64,000 bases of DNA from Sciscionella marina DSM 45152 (GTDB lineage: Bacteria; Actinomycetota; Actinomycetes; Mycobacteriales; Pseudonocardiaceae), in NCBI RefSeq assembly GCF_000379465.1, contig NZ_KB905380.1, positions 868,001 to 932,000 of the forward strand. Reading direction: 5' to 3'. The notes beneath the pieces were generated by a model that saw only the letters and a list, made by a program, of their open reading frames with translations, searched no databases and had not been told where the DNA came from. The position numbers and the translations under genes are program-made. Shown one piece after another: positions 13,856 to 22,330 of the stretch (the stretch's first letter is position 1; each line of letters begins with the position of its first letter).

Positions 13856-14521
13856 TCAGCGACGTTCGGCGAGACCGTCCACGAGTTCGCGCAGTGCCCG
13901 CAGGGTGATCGCGCCCTGCGGTTCGGTCAGCGCGGTCTCCACCCGGCCCAGGTACTCGGCCGCGCGCCGTTCGCCGAGGGTGGCCTCGAGCGGGAGGAAG
14001 GTCATGTTCGCCCGGCTCGCCTCCGAGAGCTCGCCGAGCAAGGGATGGTGCACGGCGACATCCACGACGCCCTCGGCCTCGTCGATCAGGGCCGCGATGC
14101 GCACATCGGCGAGTGCGATGCGGTGTGCCCCGATGTTCACCGTGACCCCGTCCGGGTCCGGGACCGGCGGCACATGATCGTGGTACTCCCACACGTGGTC
14201 GTCCGGGGGCGCGGCCGCTTTCCACGCGTCGGTGTAGGGCCGCAGCGCGGGATCCTCCTTACCGGTGAGCACCAGCGCGTACATCGCGCGCTGCCCCGCC
14301 TCCACCGCGAAGTCCAGGTTCGGGTGCAGTTCGGCGACCACCTCGCACAGCACATTCTCGAACCGTCCCGGCCGCCCGTCCCCGAGCGCGGCGCTCACCT
14401 CGGGCTGCAACAGTTCCCAGCGCCGCCAGAACCGCGCGGCGAGCACCACGACATCCGGATCCGGGACATCCTGCTCCGGTTGCCGCGCGTCCCTGCCGAG
14501 CATCCGGTTCCACCAGCGCAT
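13856..14521 (-). CDS. Hypothetical protein
   Basis: A 221-residue soluble protein, rich in acidic and Trp/Arg residues, starting MRWWNRMLGRD. I see FWRRWELLQPEVSAALGDG, an ELHPNLDFAVEAG stretch and VEYHDHVPPVPDP-like turns, but no recognised motif. Its pattern resembles actinobacterial proteins of unknown function that begin with a similar WW start. It has normal codon use and lies 63 bp upstream of the FUSC gene on the same strand. Function not predicted. Confidence 0.7.
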   Translation of the reverse strand: MRWWNRMLGRDARQPEQDVPDPDVVVLAARFWRRWELLQPEVSAALGDGRPGRFENVLCEVVAELHPNLDFAVEAGQRAMYALVLTGKEDPALRPYTDAWKAAAPPDDHVWEYHDHVPPVPDPDGVTVNIGAHRIALADVRIAALIDEAEGVVDVAVHHPLLGELSEASRANMTFLPLEATLGERRAAEYLGRVETALTEPQGAITLRALRELVDGLAERR

Positions 14522-14592
14522 GACGGTGATTCTTGCACCTGCGGCGCGGCATCTTCGGCCGTACGGATTAATCTGGAAAAATCGGCACAGTT

Positions 14593-14609
14593 GTTCACTT
14601 ATATTGAAC
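14593..14609. promoter_or_regulatory. Inverted repeat upstream of XRE-cupin regulator
   Basis: GTTCA-N7-TGAAC, with an AT-rich centre (CTTATAT) that could contain the -10 element, 16 bp before the regulator's GTG. A related inverted repeat, GTTCA-N3-TGAAC, sits at the permease promoter. An autoregulatory operator is inferred; the different spacing is a weakness. Confidence 0.45.
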
Positions 14610-14625
14610 GGTCAGGAGTGAGCTC

Positions 14626-15159
14626 GTGGAGACACTGCGGATCCGCACGGTGCGCACCAAGGCGGGCTATTCGGTGCGCGGGCTCGCGGGCGCGGCCGGG
14701 ATCTCCCCCGGACTGCTCAGCCAGGTCGAACGCGGCCTCACCGAGCCGAGCCTGGACACCCTGCGCCGGATCGCCAAGGCCCTGGAGGTTCCGCTGTTCT
14801 CCCTGTTCGAGGAGCAGGAGAACAGCGTGGCCGTGGTGCGCGCCCCGCGGCGGGCGCTGGTGCAGTCCCCGCACAGCGGCATCCGCTACACCAGGATCTC
14901 CCCCGGTTTCGGCAAACTCGAGGTCCTGGAGGGCACGCTCGAACCGGGCGGATGTTCCTCCACCCGGCCGTGGAGCCACCCCTCCGAGGAATGCGTGCTG
15001 CTCGTCGAGGGCCGGATCGTGGTCGAGGTGGACGGGCGGCGACACGAGCTCGCCGAGGGGGACAGCGCGAGCTTCGACTCCCGGCTACCGCACCGCTATC
15101 TCAACGAGACCGGGGAACCCGCCCGGTTCGTGCTCTCGGTGACTCCTCCGAGTTACTGA
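14626..15159 (+). CDS. XRE-family transcriptional regulator with C-terminal cupin domain
   Basis: A 177-residue regulator. The helix-turn-helix covers residues 1-60 (VRGLAGAAGISPGLLSQVERG) and the cupin covers about 85-175 (GTLEPGG, HPSEECVLLVEGRIVVEVDG, LPHRYLNETGEPA). Members sense a small molecule, often an amino acid or amine, with the cupin and control an adjacent catabolic or transport gene. The start is GTG after GGTCAGGAG. It precedes a permease and a PLP enzyme, and inverted repeats are present at both promoters. Confidence 0.9.
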   Translation: METLRIRTVRTKAGYSVRGLAGAAGISPGLLSQVERGLTEPSLDTLRRIAKALEVPLFSLFEEQENSVAVVRAPRRALVQSPHSGIRYTRISPGFGKLEVLEGTLEPGGCSSTRPWSHPSEECVLLVEGRIVVEVDGRRHELAEGDSASFDSRLPHRYLNETGEPARFVLSVTPPSY

Positions 15160-15168
15160 TCCGCACCG

Positions 15169-15218
15169 TTGACACTCCGCTCGATGCCGTCGATACTCGT
15201 CAACTGTTCAATGTGAAC
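15169..15218 (+). promoter_or_regulatory. Promoter and operator of the amino-acid permease gene
   Basis: A perfect -35 TTGACA (15169-15174) is followed after 17 bp by GATACT (15192-15197), close to a sigma70 -10. Just downstream, over the expected transcription start, lies GTTCAATGTGAAC (15206-15218), a 13-bp inverted repeat with the same GTTCA half-site as that before the regulator gene. A repressor site for the XRE-cupin protein is the simplest reading. Confidence 0.6.
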
Positions 15219-15249
15219 GAACACCCACCGACGACGATGGGCGGCCACT

Positions 15250-16704
15250 ATGGCGGCGAAGGAGCCGGAGCAGGACGGGCAGTTACGGCGCAGCCTCAGC
15301 GCGCGCCAGCTCGCGATGATCGGGATCGGCGGCGCGATCGGCACCGGGCTCTTCCTCGGTTCGAGCCTCGCGATCAGCCAGGCAGGTCCCGCCACGATCA
15401 TCGCCTACCTCGTCTGCGGTGCGGTAGCGCTGATCATCGCCTGGGCACTGGCCGAGATGATCGTCGTGCACCCGGTCGCCGGTTCCTTCGGCGTACTCGC
15501 CCACTCCTATCTGGGCCGCCTTCCGGGATTCGTGGTGCGCTGGACCTACTGGGCCGTGCAGTGCATCGCGATCGGCGGCGAGGTCGTCGCCGCCGGGATC
15601 TACCTGCGGTTCTGGTGGCCGCAACTGCCGCTGTGGCTGCCGACGGTCGTGTTCGCGGTGGCCATCATCGCGGTGAACGCGCGGGCGGTCGGCATCTTCG
15701 GCAGCCTCGAGTACTGGTTCTCCATGATCAAGGTCAGCGCGATCGTGGTGTTCATCCTGCTCGGCCTGGTGCTGATCTTCTTCGGCTTGCCCGGCAAACC
15801 CGCGACCGGGTTCGGCAATCTCGTGACACACGGCGGATTCCTGCCGAACGGGATCGGCGGGCTATTGCTGGCCATGGTGTTCGCGATCTTCAGCTTCGTC
15901 GGCACCGAGGTCGTCTCGGTGACCGCGGCCGAGGCCCGTGATCCGGTGCGCGACATCCCGCGCGCGGCCCGCACGATGCTGCTGCGGCTGTCCCTGTTCT
16001 ATCTGCTGGCGATCACCATCGTGCTCGCGGTGGTGCCCTGGACGAAGACCGCGCAGGGCGGCGAGAACATCGCGGTGAGCCCCTTCGTCTCGGTGTTCGC
16101 CGCGGCCGGGATCCCCGCGGCGGCGACGATCATGAACTTCGTGGTGCTCACCGCGGCGCTCTCCTCGGCGAACGCGAACCTGTACCTGACCACCCGCATG
16201 CTGCATTCACTTGCCGAGCACCGGTACGCGCCCGCGTTCACCGGAAAGCTGAACCGCTCCGGAGCGCCGGCGCGCGCGCTCGTGCTCAGCACCATCGGAC
16301 TGGCCATCGCCGGGATCTGTTCCTTCGCATTCCCGGACACCGCCTATGTGGGGCTGTACGGCATCTCCATTTTCGGCATGCTCGTGGTGTGGCTGCTCAT
16401 TCTCGCCACCCATATGCGGTTCCGCAGGGTGCGCGCGCGAACCGGGCTGCCGCCCTCCCCGGTGCGGTTGCGCGGTGCACCGGTCACCACGGTCCTCGCT
16501 TTCCTTTTTCTGGCCGGGATTCTGGTGTCCACCGGATTCATCGACGAGCTCAGCTGGTCCTGGAAAGCCGGGGTGCCGTTCTTCCTCGTCCTGATCGTCG
16601 GTTTTGTCATCGCGGAAAAACGGGGCGGATTCCGGGAACGGAACGATCCGCTCTCCGCGGAACTGGCGGCGCGTCAATCGAAACGAAAGGAAAACCTTGA
16701 CTGA
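15250..16704 (+). CDS. APC-superfamily amino acid permease
   Basis: A 484-residue permease of the amino-acid transporter family (APC; similar in pattern to CycA/AnsP/GabP). The first membrane segment has the signature MIGIGGAIGTGLFLGSSLAI and the region after it GPATIIAYLVCGAVALIIAWALAEM. About twelve hydrophobic segments are visible, with FVGTEVVSVTAAEARDP in the middle. The substrate is an amino acid or amine, not determined. The next gene's TTG start overlaps its end by 8 bp, so import and the following PLP enzyme are one unit. Confidence 0.9.
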   Translation: MAAKEPEQDGQLRRSLSARQLAMIGIGGAIGTGLFLGSSLAISQAGPATIIAYLVCGAVALIIAWALAEMIVVHPVAGSFGVLAHSYLGRLPGFVVRWTYWAVQCIAIGGEVVAAGIYLRFWWPQLPLWLPTVVFAVAIIAVNARAVGIFGSLEYWFSMIKVSAIVVFILLGLVLIFFGLPGKPATGFGNLVTHGGFLPNGIGGLLLAMVFAIFSFVGTEVVSVTAAEARDPVRDIPRAARTMLLRLSLFYLLAITIVLAVVPWTKTAQGGENIAVSPFVSVFAAAGIPAAATIMNFVVLTAALSSANANLYLTTRMLHSLAEHRYAPAFTGKLNRSGAPARALVLSTIGLAIAGICSFAFPDTAYVGLYGISIFGMLVVWLLILATHMRFRRVRARTGLPPSPVRLRGAPVTTVLAFLFLAGILVSTGFIDELSWSWKAGVPFFLVLIVGFVIAEKRGGFRERNDPLSAELAARQSKRKENLD

Positions 16705-17833
16705 GACCAGCCCGGCAGCGTTCCGCGGGAATTTCCCGATGCTCGCCGATACCGTGCACCTGGCCAGTTGCAGCCAGGGCGCCCGCTCGACCCGGCTGGA
16801 CGAGGCGATGCGGGAGATGCTCGACTCGATGCGCGAGCACGCTGCGCCGTGGGGCATCTGGATGGGGGAGGTGGAGCGCGCCCGGTCCGGGTTCGCCGCG
16901 CTGATCGGCGCCGCGCCCGAGGAGATCGCGATCGTGCCGAACGCCTCGGTCGGGGCCTATCAGGTGGCTTCCACGCTGTCCCTGCGGCAGCGCCCGGAAC
17001 TGCTCACCTGGGAGCTGGAGTTCCCCTCCATCGCGCAGGTGTGGCTCGGCCAGCGGGACCGCGGGGCCGAGGTCACCCATCTGCCCGCCACGGATGCGCG
17101 GCTGCGTACCGAGGATGTCGCCGCCGCGGTTTCCGAACGCACCGCACTGGTCTCGGTGCCACTGGTCAGCTATGCGAACGGGGCACGCGCCGAGGTCACC
17201 GAGGTCACCGGGCTCGCCAGGGAAGCGGGGGCGCGCAGTTTCGTGGACGCCTATCAGGCCGCGGGCGTGGTGGACATCGACGTGCGCCGGCTCGGCTGCG
17301 ACTACCTCGTCGCCGGTGCGCTGAAATACCTGCTCGGCCTGCCCGGGTTGGCGTTTCTTTATGTGCGCGGCGGAATCGAGGACCAGCACACGCCGAGCCT
17401 CACCGGCTGGTTCGGCAGGCGCGATCCGTTCGCCTTCGATCCGCGCGGTCTCGATTTCCCTTGCGAGGCAAGGCGATTCGAAACCGGCACCCCGGCGATC
17501 CCGGCCGCGTACGCCGCGCGCGCCGGACTGGAACTGCTTTCCGGTCTCGATATCGCCGTGGTGGAGCGGCACATCGGCGGGCTCCTCCAGGAAACCGCGG
17601 AGCGGCTGAGCGAACTCGGCTACCGCTTCTACCGTCCCGCGGCGGAGTTCGCCACCGGGCCGATGCTCGCGGTGTACGTCGAAGATCCCGGGCACGCCGC
17701 CGAATGGCTGGCGCAGCGGCGCATCGTGGTGAGCGCGCGCGGTTCGGTGATCCGGCTTTCCTTCCACTACTACAACACCGCCGAGGACGTGGCCGCCGTC
17801 TGCGCGGCGCTCGCCGAATACCGCAGCGGTTAG
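16697..17833 (+). CDS. Class V aminotransferase-fold PLP-dependent enzyme
   Basis: A 378-residue PLP enzyme of the class V (cysteine desulfurase/isopenicillin N epimerase/kynureninase-like) group. The pyridoxal lysine is in CDYLVAGALKYLLGLPGLAF near residue 215. An aspartate in SFVDAYQAAGVVDIDV corresponds to the PLP nitrogen contact. I chose TTG at 16697, 8 bp inside the permease gene, because the family N-terminus FRGNFPMLADTVHLASCSQG follows at once and GAAAGG is upstream. It probably acts on the amino acid imported by the permease; the reaction is unknown. Confidence 0.85.
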   Translation: MTETSPAAFRGNFPMLADTVHLASCSQGARSTRLDEAMREMLDSMREHAAPWGIWMGEVERARSGFAALIGAAPEEIAIVPNASVGAYQVASTLSLRQRPELLTWELEFPSIAQVWLGQRDRGAEVTHLPATDARLRTEDVAAAVSERTALVSVPLVSYANGARAEVTEVTGLAREAGARSFVDAYQAAGVVDIDVRRLGCDYLVAGALKYLLGLPGLAFLYVRGGIEDQHTPSLTGWFGRRDPFAFDPRGLDFPCEARRFETGTPAIPAAYAARAGLELLSGLDIAVVERHIGGLLQETAERLSELGYRFYRPAAEFATGPMLAVYVEDPGHAAEWLAQRRIVVSARGSVIRLSFHYYNTAEDVAAVCAALAEYRSG

Positions 17834-18861
17834 GCCCAGGACTCCGGCGGTTCGGTGAACGCCGCGGCCAGTTCGGTGCAGCGGCGCAGGATCGCGGGTG
17901 CCTCCGCGGGCCGGGCACCCGCGAGCCCGCAGCTCGGTGTCACCACGCAACGCTCGGCCAGCAGTGCGCGGTCGAACCCGAGCCGGTCGACCAGCTCCAG
18001 CGCCGGAGCCGCCAGCGAGCGCAGTTCCCCGCCCTGGCCGGTGCTCGGCACCAGCCCGAGCAGCAGGGCGAGCCCGTCCTCGATGGCCTCGCCCAGCGCG
18101 TCCGAGACGGTGGCCGAGGCCTTCGCGAATCCGGTCACATCCAGGGCCAGCGCACCGGCGCCCGCGCGGTGCAGCACCTCGACCGGAACCGCGAGGGTGC
18201 CCGAAAGCGGGGCACAGCAGTGCACGATCACCGGATTGCCACTCGCCGCGCGCGCCGCCTCCAGTACCTCGGCGAGCAGCGCGCGCACCTCCGGCTCCGC
18301 AACCGCGGGCAGCTTGCCGTAACCCGAGGGCGTGGCCAGGCCACCGGCGAGCACGAACGGCAGGCTCGGCTCGTCGATCTGCACCAGCACCTCCGCCTCG
18401 GTGCGCCGGACGACCTCCGCCAGGTGCGCGCGCATCCCCTCGATCAGCGAGGCGGTGAACTCGCGCAGCGCTCCGTGATCGGTGAGCACCCGCTGCCCCC
18501 TCGGCAGCTCGATGCCCGCGGTGAGCGTCCACGGACCGGCGAGCTGCACCTTCACCTGGCGCGGCGAACCCCCCAGCTCGTGTACCGTGTCCAGATCGCG
18601 CTCCAGCAGATCCAGGCCACGGCGGGTGTCCCTGCCCGGCCGCGCCGTCACCCGGTACCCACTCGGCACCACCTCCGTCGGCAGATCCACCAGCATCGCC
18701 GCCGTGCGCCCGATCAGATCCGAGCCGACCCCACGTGCCGGGAGCTCAGGAACATGCGGCAACTCCAGCTCACCGAAGACGGTGCGCACCGCCTCCGCCA
18801 CATCGGTGCCCGGCATCGAGCCGATCCCGGTCGCGCCCGCCTTGATCAGGTTCTCAGTCAC
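17830..18861 (-). CDS. Cobalamin-independent methionine synthase-like (MetE C-terminal family) protein
   Basis: A 343-residue protein of the MetE/UROD-like barrel family. It starts TGIGSMPGTDVAEAV, with VQIDEPSLPFVLAGG and VIVHCCAPLSGT carrying candidate zinc ligands (His/Cys), and C-terminal VVTPSCGLAGARPAEAP. Full-length MetE is about 750 residues, so this is the single-barrel form found in many actinobacteria and archaea. Its methyl donor is uncertain. The GTG start at 18861 is 18 bp after a likely leader. Its stop shares bases with the convergent aminotransferase stop (TTAG). Confidence 0.85.
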   Translation of the reverse strand: MTENLIKAGATGIGSMPGTDVAEAVRTVFGELELPHVPELPARGVGSDLIGRTAAMLVDLPTEVVPSGYRVTARPGRDTRRGLDLLERDLDTVHELGGSPRQVKVQLAGPWTLTAGIELPRGQRVLTDHGALREFTASLIEGMRAHLAEVVRRTEAEVLVQIDEPSLPFVLAGGLATPSGYGKLPAVAEPEVRALLAEVLEAARAASGNPVIVHCCAPLSGTLAVPVEVLHRAGAGALALDVTGFAKASATVSDALGEAIEDGLALLLGLVPSTGQGGELRSLAAPALELVDRLGFDRALLAERCVVTPSCGLAGARPAEAPAILRRCTELAAAFTEPPESWA

Positions 18862-18911
18862 GGTGCCTACCGTAACGCTGCACCGAACGGCGGTCTTGCG
18901 CGGCAAAACCT

Positions 18912-19820
18912 CTAGCGGTGCAAAGTGGTCGTGCGCGCCATGTGCGAGAGCTTCTCCGGATTGCGCACCGCATAGAGCCCGGTGACCAGGCCAGCGGCGA
19001 TACCGACCGCGAGCACGGTGTCGATCTCGTCGTCCCGCCACAGGACCAGCGCCGGGTGTCCGTTGACCTGTGCCGGCCGCAGCGAGACCGCACCGGCGAG
19101 CCGGCCGAGCCCGGTGCTGAGCAAGCGGGCCACCTTGCCGGATCCGCTGATGGGGCGCCGGATCGCCTGCTTGATCCCGCCGCCGTCGCCGAGGAGTACG
19201 ACATCGGGGGCGAGGATGTCGAGCAGGCTCTGCAGGTCCCCGGTTTCGGTCGCCCGGGTGAACGCGTCGAACGCGGCGCGGGTGTCGGCGGCGGACACGG
19301 TCGTACGCGGGCGGCGGGCCGCGACGTGTTCCCGGGCGCGGTGAGCGATCTGGCGCACGGCTGCGGCGCTTTTGCCCACGGCTTCGGCGATTTCCTCGTA
19401 TCCGAGGGCGAACACCTCGCGCAGCACGAACACCGCCCGTTCGGTGGGTGCGAGTGTCTCCAGCACCAGCAGCATCGCCATCGAGACGCTTTCGGCCAGC
19501 TCGGCGTCCTCGGCGACATCGGGCGCGGTCAGCAGCGGCTCGGGCAGCCAGGGGCCGACATAGGATTCCTTGCGGCGGCCCAGGGTGCGCAGCCGCAGAA
19601 GCGCCTGGCGGGTGATGATCCGGACGAGGTACGCGCGCTGGTCCCGCACGGTCTCGAGGTCCACATCCACCCAGCGCAGCCAGGTCTCCTGCACCACATC
19701 CTCGGCGTCGGCGGCCGAGCCGAGCATCTCGTAGGCGACGGTGAACAGCAGATTCCGGTGGGTGAGGAACACCGAGGTCGCGGTATCCGGCTGCGCCACG
19801 GGTAGCGGCTGCTCGGTCAT
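18912..19820 (-). CDS. sigJ: ECF41-family RNA polymerase sigma factor (SigJ-like)
   Basis: A 302-residue ECF sigma factor. Sigma2 (FLTHRNLLFTVAYEMLGSAADAEDVVQETWL) and sigma4 (RAVFVLREVFALGYEEIAEAVGKS) are followed by a SnoaL-like extension of about 110 residues. That extension contains the ECF41 hallmark near the end, LYAVRNPEKL. In this group the extension regulates activity in place of a separate anti-sigma factor. The typical partner is a carboxymuconolactone decarboxylase/AhpD-like gene, which lies divergently just upstream. TGTCACA, the ECF41 -35 motif, occurs before this gene, suggesting autoregulation. Confidence 0.9.
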   Translation of the reverse strand: MTEQPLPVAQPDTATSVFLTHRNLLFTVAYEMLGSAADAEDVVQETWLRWVDVDLETVRDQRAYLVRIITRQALLRLRTLGRRKESYVGPWLPEPLLTAPDVAEDAELAESVSMAMLLVLETLAPTERAVFVLREVFALGYEEIAEAVGKSAAAVRQIAHRAREHVAARRPRTTVSAADTRAAFDAFTRATETGDLQSLLDILAPDVVLLGDGGGIKQAIRRPISGSGKVARLLSTGLGRLAGAVSLRPAQVNGHPALVLWRDDEIDTVLAVGIAAGLVTGLYAVRNPEKLSHMARTTTLHR

Positions 19821-19878
19821 GAGAGTGCTCCTGTTCGGTCGCTGCGGCGTACCCACACGACACCGGAGGCGGCACGTT

Positions 19879-19951
19879 TGTGACACCGGAACCATATGGT
19901 GTACGTCACCCGGCCGCATTGTCACGCGGAACGGTTCACCGGCATCTCGTG
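19879..19951. promoter_or_regulatory. Divergent candidate ECF41-type promoters
   Basis: The 168-bp gap between sigJ and the AhpD-like gene contains TGTCACA on the minus strand (19885-19879), with CGTG 19 bp further toward sigJ. On the plus strand TGTCACG lies at 19920-19926, with CGTG 21 bp downstream, about 30 bp before the expected leader. The published ECF41 consensus is TGTCACA near -35 and CGTC near -10. The -35 matches are good, but the -10 matches and spacings are only approximate. Confidence 0.4.
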
Positions 19952-19988
19952 GTCGCCCAGCACGACACCACGATCGGAGGAAAGACCA

Positions 19989-20474
19989 ATGAACGCCCGA
20001 TTCGACATGTTCGGCAACGAGATCGCCACACGGTTCACCAAGCGGTTCGTCAGCGCCGGTCAGGTGATCGACCAGTCGCCACTGTCGAAGGTCACCAGGG
20101 AGCTGGTCTCCTTGCGTGCCAGCCAGATCAACGGCTGCGGCTTCTGCACCGATATGCACACCAAGGACGCCGCGGCCGAAGGGGTCGCCGCGGTCCGGCT
20201 GCACCTCGTCGCCGCCTGGCGAGAGGCGACCGTGTTCAGCGAGGCCGAGCGGGCCGCGCTGGCCCTCACCGAGGAGGGCACCCGGCTCGCCGACGCCCAT
20301 CACGGTGTGTCCGACGAGACCTGGGCCCAGGTGCGCGAGCACTACGACGACGACCAGATCGCCGCGCTGATCTGCCTGCTCGCGCTGATCAACGCGGCCA
20401 ACCGGCTCAACGTGATCGTGCGGACCCCGGCGGGTTCCTATGAGCCGGGAATGTTCGCCGCCGCGGCCGGCTGA
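19989..20474 (+). CDS. AhpD/carboxymuconolactone decarboxylase-family protein
   Basis: A 161-residue protein with the AhpD-type redox motif CGFCTDMHTKDA (C-x-x-C followed by H) at about residues 52-63. Such proteins are alkylhydroperoxidase-like. The gene is the usual neighbour and main regulon member of ECF41 sigma factors; its substrate remains unknown. The ATG follows GATCGGAGGAAAG, a strong ribosome-binding site. It ends 6 bp before the stop of a convergent acyl-CoA ligase gene. Confidence 0.9.
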   Translation: MNARFDMFGNEIATRFTKRFVSAGQVIDQSPLSKVTRELVSLRASQINGCGFCTDMHTKDAAAEGVAAVRLHLVAAWREATVFSEAERAALALTEEGTRLADAHHGVSDETWAQVREHYDDDQIAALICLLALINAANRLNVIVRTPAGSYEPGMFAAAAG

Positions 20475-20480
20475 CCGTGT

Positions 20481-21986
20481 TCAGCCGAACCGGCCACGCA
20501 GCTCGCGTTTGAGGAGTTTGCCGGAAGCGTTACGCGGCAAGGCATCCACCAGATGCACCCGCTTCGGTACCTTGTAGCCGGGCAAGCTCGCGCGGGCATG
20601 CTCGATCAGCACCGCCTCGTCCACCTCGGGGTCCACTCCGGGCTTCACGACCACGATGGCGGTCACCGCCTCGATCCACCGCTCGTCCGGGGCCGCGATC
20701 ACCGCGACCTCGGCAACGGCCGGATGGGTGTACAGCGCGTCCTCGACCTCGCGGGAAGCCACGAGCACCCCGCCGGTGTTGATGACGTCCTTGATCCGGT
20801 CCACCACATAGAGGTAGCCGTCCTCGTCGGCCCGCACCAGGTCCCCGGAGTGGAACCAGCCGTTCCGGAAGGCTTCCGCGGTGTCCTCGGGTTTGTCCCA
20901 GTATCCGGTGCACAGCTGCGGGGAGCGGTAGACCACCTCACCGGATTCGCCCGGGGTCACATCCGCGCCCTGTTCGTCGACGACCCGCGCCTCGACGAAC
21001 AGGGCGGGTTTGCCCGCGGAATCCTGGTGCCGGTCGTGTTCCTCCGGGCGCAGGATCGCGGCGATCGGGCCGATCTCGCTCTGCCCGAAGCAGTTGTAGA
21101 AGCCCAGTTCGGGCAGGCGCTCGCGGAGCCTGGTCAGCACCGGGCCGGGCATGATCGAGGCGCCGTAGTAGGCCTTGCGCAGGCTGGACAGGTCACGGGT
21201 GGTGAACTCGGGATGGTTGGCGATGGGCACCCACACGGTCGGCGCGGTGAAGAAAGCACGGTGCCCGTCCCGTTCGATGCGGGCGAGGATGTCACCGGGA
21301 TCCGGGGTTTCCACGATGGTGTTGCGCGCCCCGGCCATCAGCGAGGGCAACAGGAAGCAATGCATCTGGGCACTGTGATACAGCGGCATCACGTGCAGTG
21401 GTTCGTCCGCGGCCGCGATGTCCAGCCCGGTAAGGCAGGACACGTACTCGTGCACCAGGGCCCGGTGGGTCATCATCGCGCCCTTGGGAGTCGAGGTGGT
21501 CCCGGAGGTGTAGAGCAGCTGGACGAGATCGGTGTCCGCGCGCGGCACCTCGAGTTCCGGGAGCCCGTCCCCGAGTGCGCTCTCCAGCAGCGAGCCCTCC
21601 CGGTCCCGCAGCGGGATCCAGTCCAGCCCGCCGAGGTGCCCGGCCAGCCCGGGATCGGCGAGCGCCGTCCTGCTGCCGGACTGTTCGAGCAGGTAGCGCA
21701 GTCCGTCCCCGGTGAGGCTGTTGTTGATCGGCACATGCACCAGTCCGGCGCGGGCGCAGGCGAGGAACCCGATCAGGTAGGCATCGGAATTCTTGCCGTA
21801 GGAAGCGATCCGGTCCCCGTGTTCGGCACCGTGGTCGAGCAGTCGCGCGGCCGCCCTGGTCACCGCCCGGTCGAGTTCGCCGTAGGTCCAGGACCGGTCG
21901 GCGAACCGCAGCGCGCACCGCTCGGGATGACGCGCGGCCGAGCGGCGGAGGACATCGTCGACGGTGCTCGAACGCGGATCGATCAT
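20481..21986 (-). CDS. AMP-forming acyl-CoA ligase (FadD-type)
   Basis: A 501-residue ANL-superfamily enzyme activating a carboxylic acid through an acyl-adenylate. Motifs are LLYTSGTTSTPKGAMMTH (P-loop, near residue 155), FNCFGQSE-type A5 motif (YNCFGQSEIGP), NGWFHSGDLVRADEDGYLYVVDRIKDVI (A7/A8) and the C-terminal lysine in PRNASGKLLKRELR. It lies outside the KstR-boxed block and no operator was seen, so a general fatty or aromatic acid substrate is possible. It converges with the AhpD-like gene. Confidence 0.88.
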   Translation of the reverse strand: MIDPRSSTVDDVLRRSAARHPERCALRFADRSWTYGELDRAVTRAAARLLDHGAEHGDRIASYGKNSDAYLIGFLACARAGLVHVPINNSLTGDGLRYLLEQSGSRTALADPGLAGHLGGLDWIPLRDREGSLLESALGDGLPELEVPRADTDLVQLLYTSGTTSTPKGAMMTHRALVHEYVSCLTGLDIAAADEPLHVMPLYHSAQMHCFLLPSLMAGARNTIVETPDPGDILARIERDGHRAFFTAPTVWVPIANHPEFTTRDLSSLRKAYYGASIMPGPVLTRLRERLPELGFYNCFGQSEIGPIAAILRPEEHDRHQDSAGKPALFVEARVVDEQGADVTPGESGEVVYRSPQLCTGYWDKPEDTAEAFRNGWFHSGDLVRADEDGYLYVVDRIKDVINTGGVLVASREVEDALYTHPAVAEVAVIAAPDERWIEAVTAIVVVKPGVDPEVDEAVLIEHARASLPGYKVPKRVHLVDALPRNASGKLLKRELRGRFG

Positions 21987-22133
21987 GGCCTTGGCTCCTT
22001 TGCCGTGCTCATCGGGTCCGCCGGAATCCTACGCAGAGCAGGTGGGCCGACACCACGGGAACTCCTGCCCGAAATGTAACGTTGTCCCTGCACCTCGCCC
22101 ACGTTGCGCATACCGACCCCCGAGGAGCCACCG

Positions 22134-22313
22134 ATGTCGTTCGTCAACAAGATCGCCAGGCTGGCCGCGAGCCCGCAGGGGCGTCGCCTGCTCAACCAGG
22201 CCAAAGAGATGGCCAACGATCCCAAGCGCCGTCAGCAGGCCAAGGACGCCGTGGAGAAGGTGCGCGGCAGGGCCGAGGAGTACACCCGGCGCAACCGCGG
22301 CAGCGGCCACTAG
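22134..22313 (+). CDS. Small conserved-looking basic helical protein
   Basis: A 59-residue protein, strongly helical and positively charged: SPQGRRLLNQAKEMANDPKR then AKDAVEKVRGRAEEY. The ATG at 22134 follows GAGGAG at 7 bp, a good ribosome-binding site. Similar short proteins with a SPQGRR motif occur in many actinobacteria without an assigned function. It is transcribed away from the acyl-CoA ligase and ends 17 bp before the convergent esterase-family gene. Confidence 0.75.
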   Translation: MSFVNKIARLAASPQGRRLLNQAKEMANDPKRRQQAKDAVEKVRGRAEEYTRRNRGSGH

Positions 22314-22330
22314 CGGCACGCCCGGCCGGC

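Noticed and set aside
14137-14598. Extra plus- or minus-strand frames around the hypothetical protein
   Set aside because: Their composition is typical of out-of-frame GC-rich sequence and no ribosome-binding site supports them.
17830-19875. Single 681-codon minus-strand protein
   Set aside because: The last half is the MetE-like protein with its own GTG; the first half is out of frame with the sigma factor gene and low-complexity.
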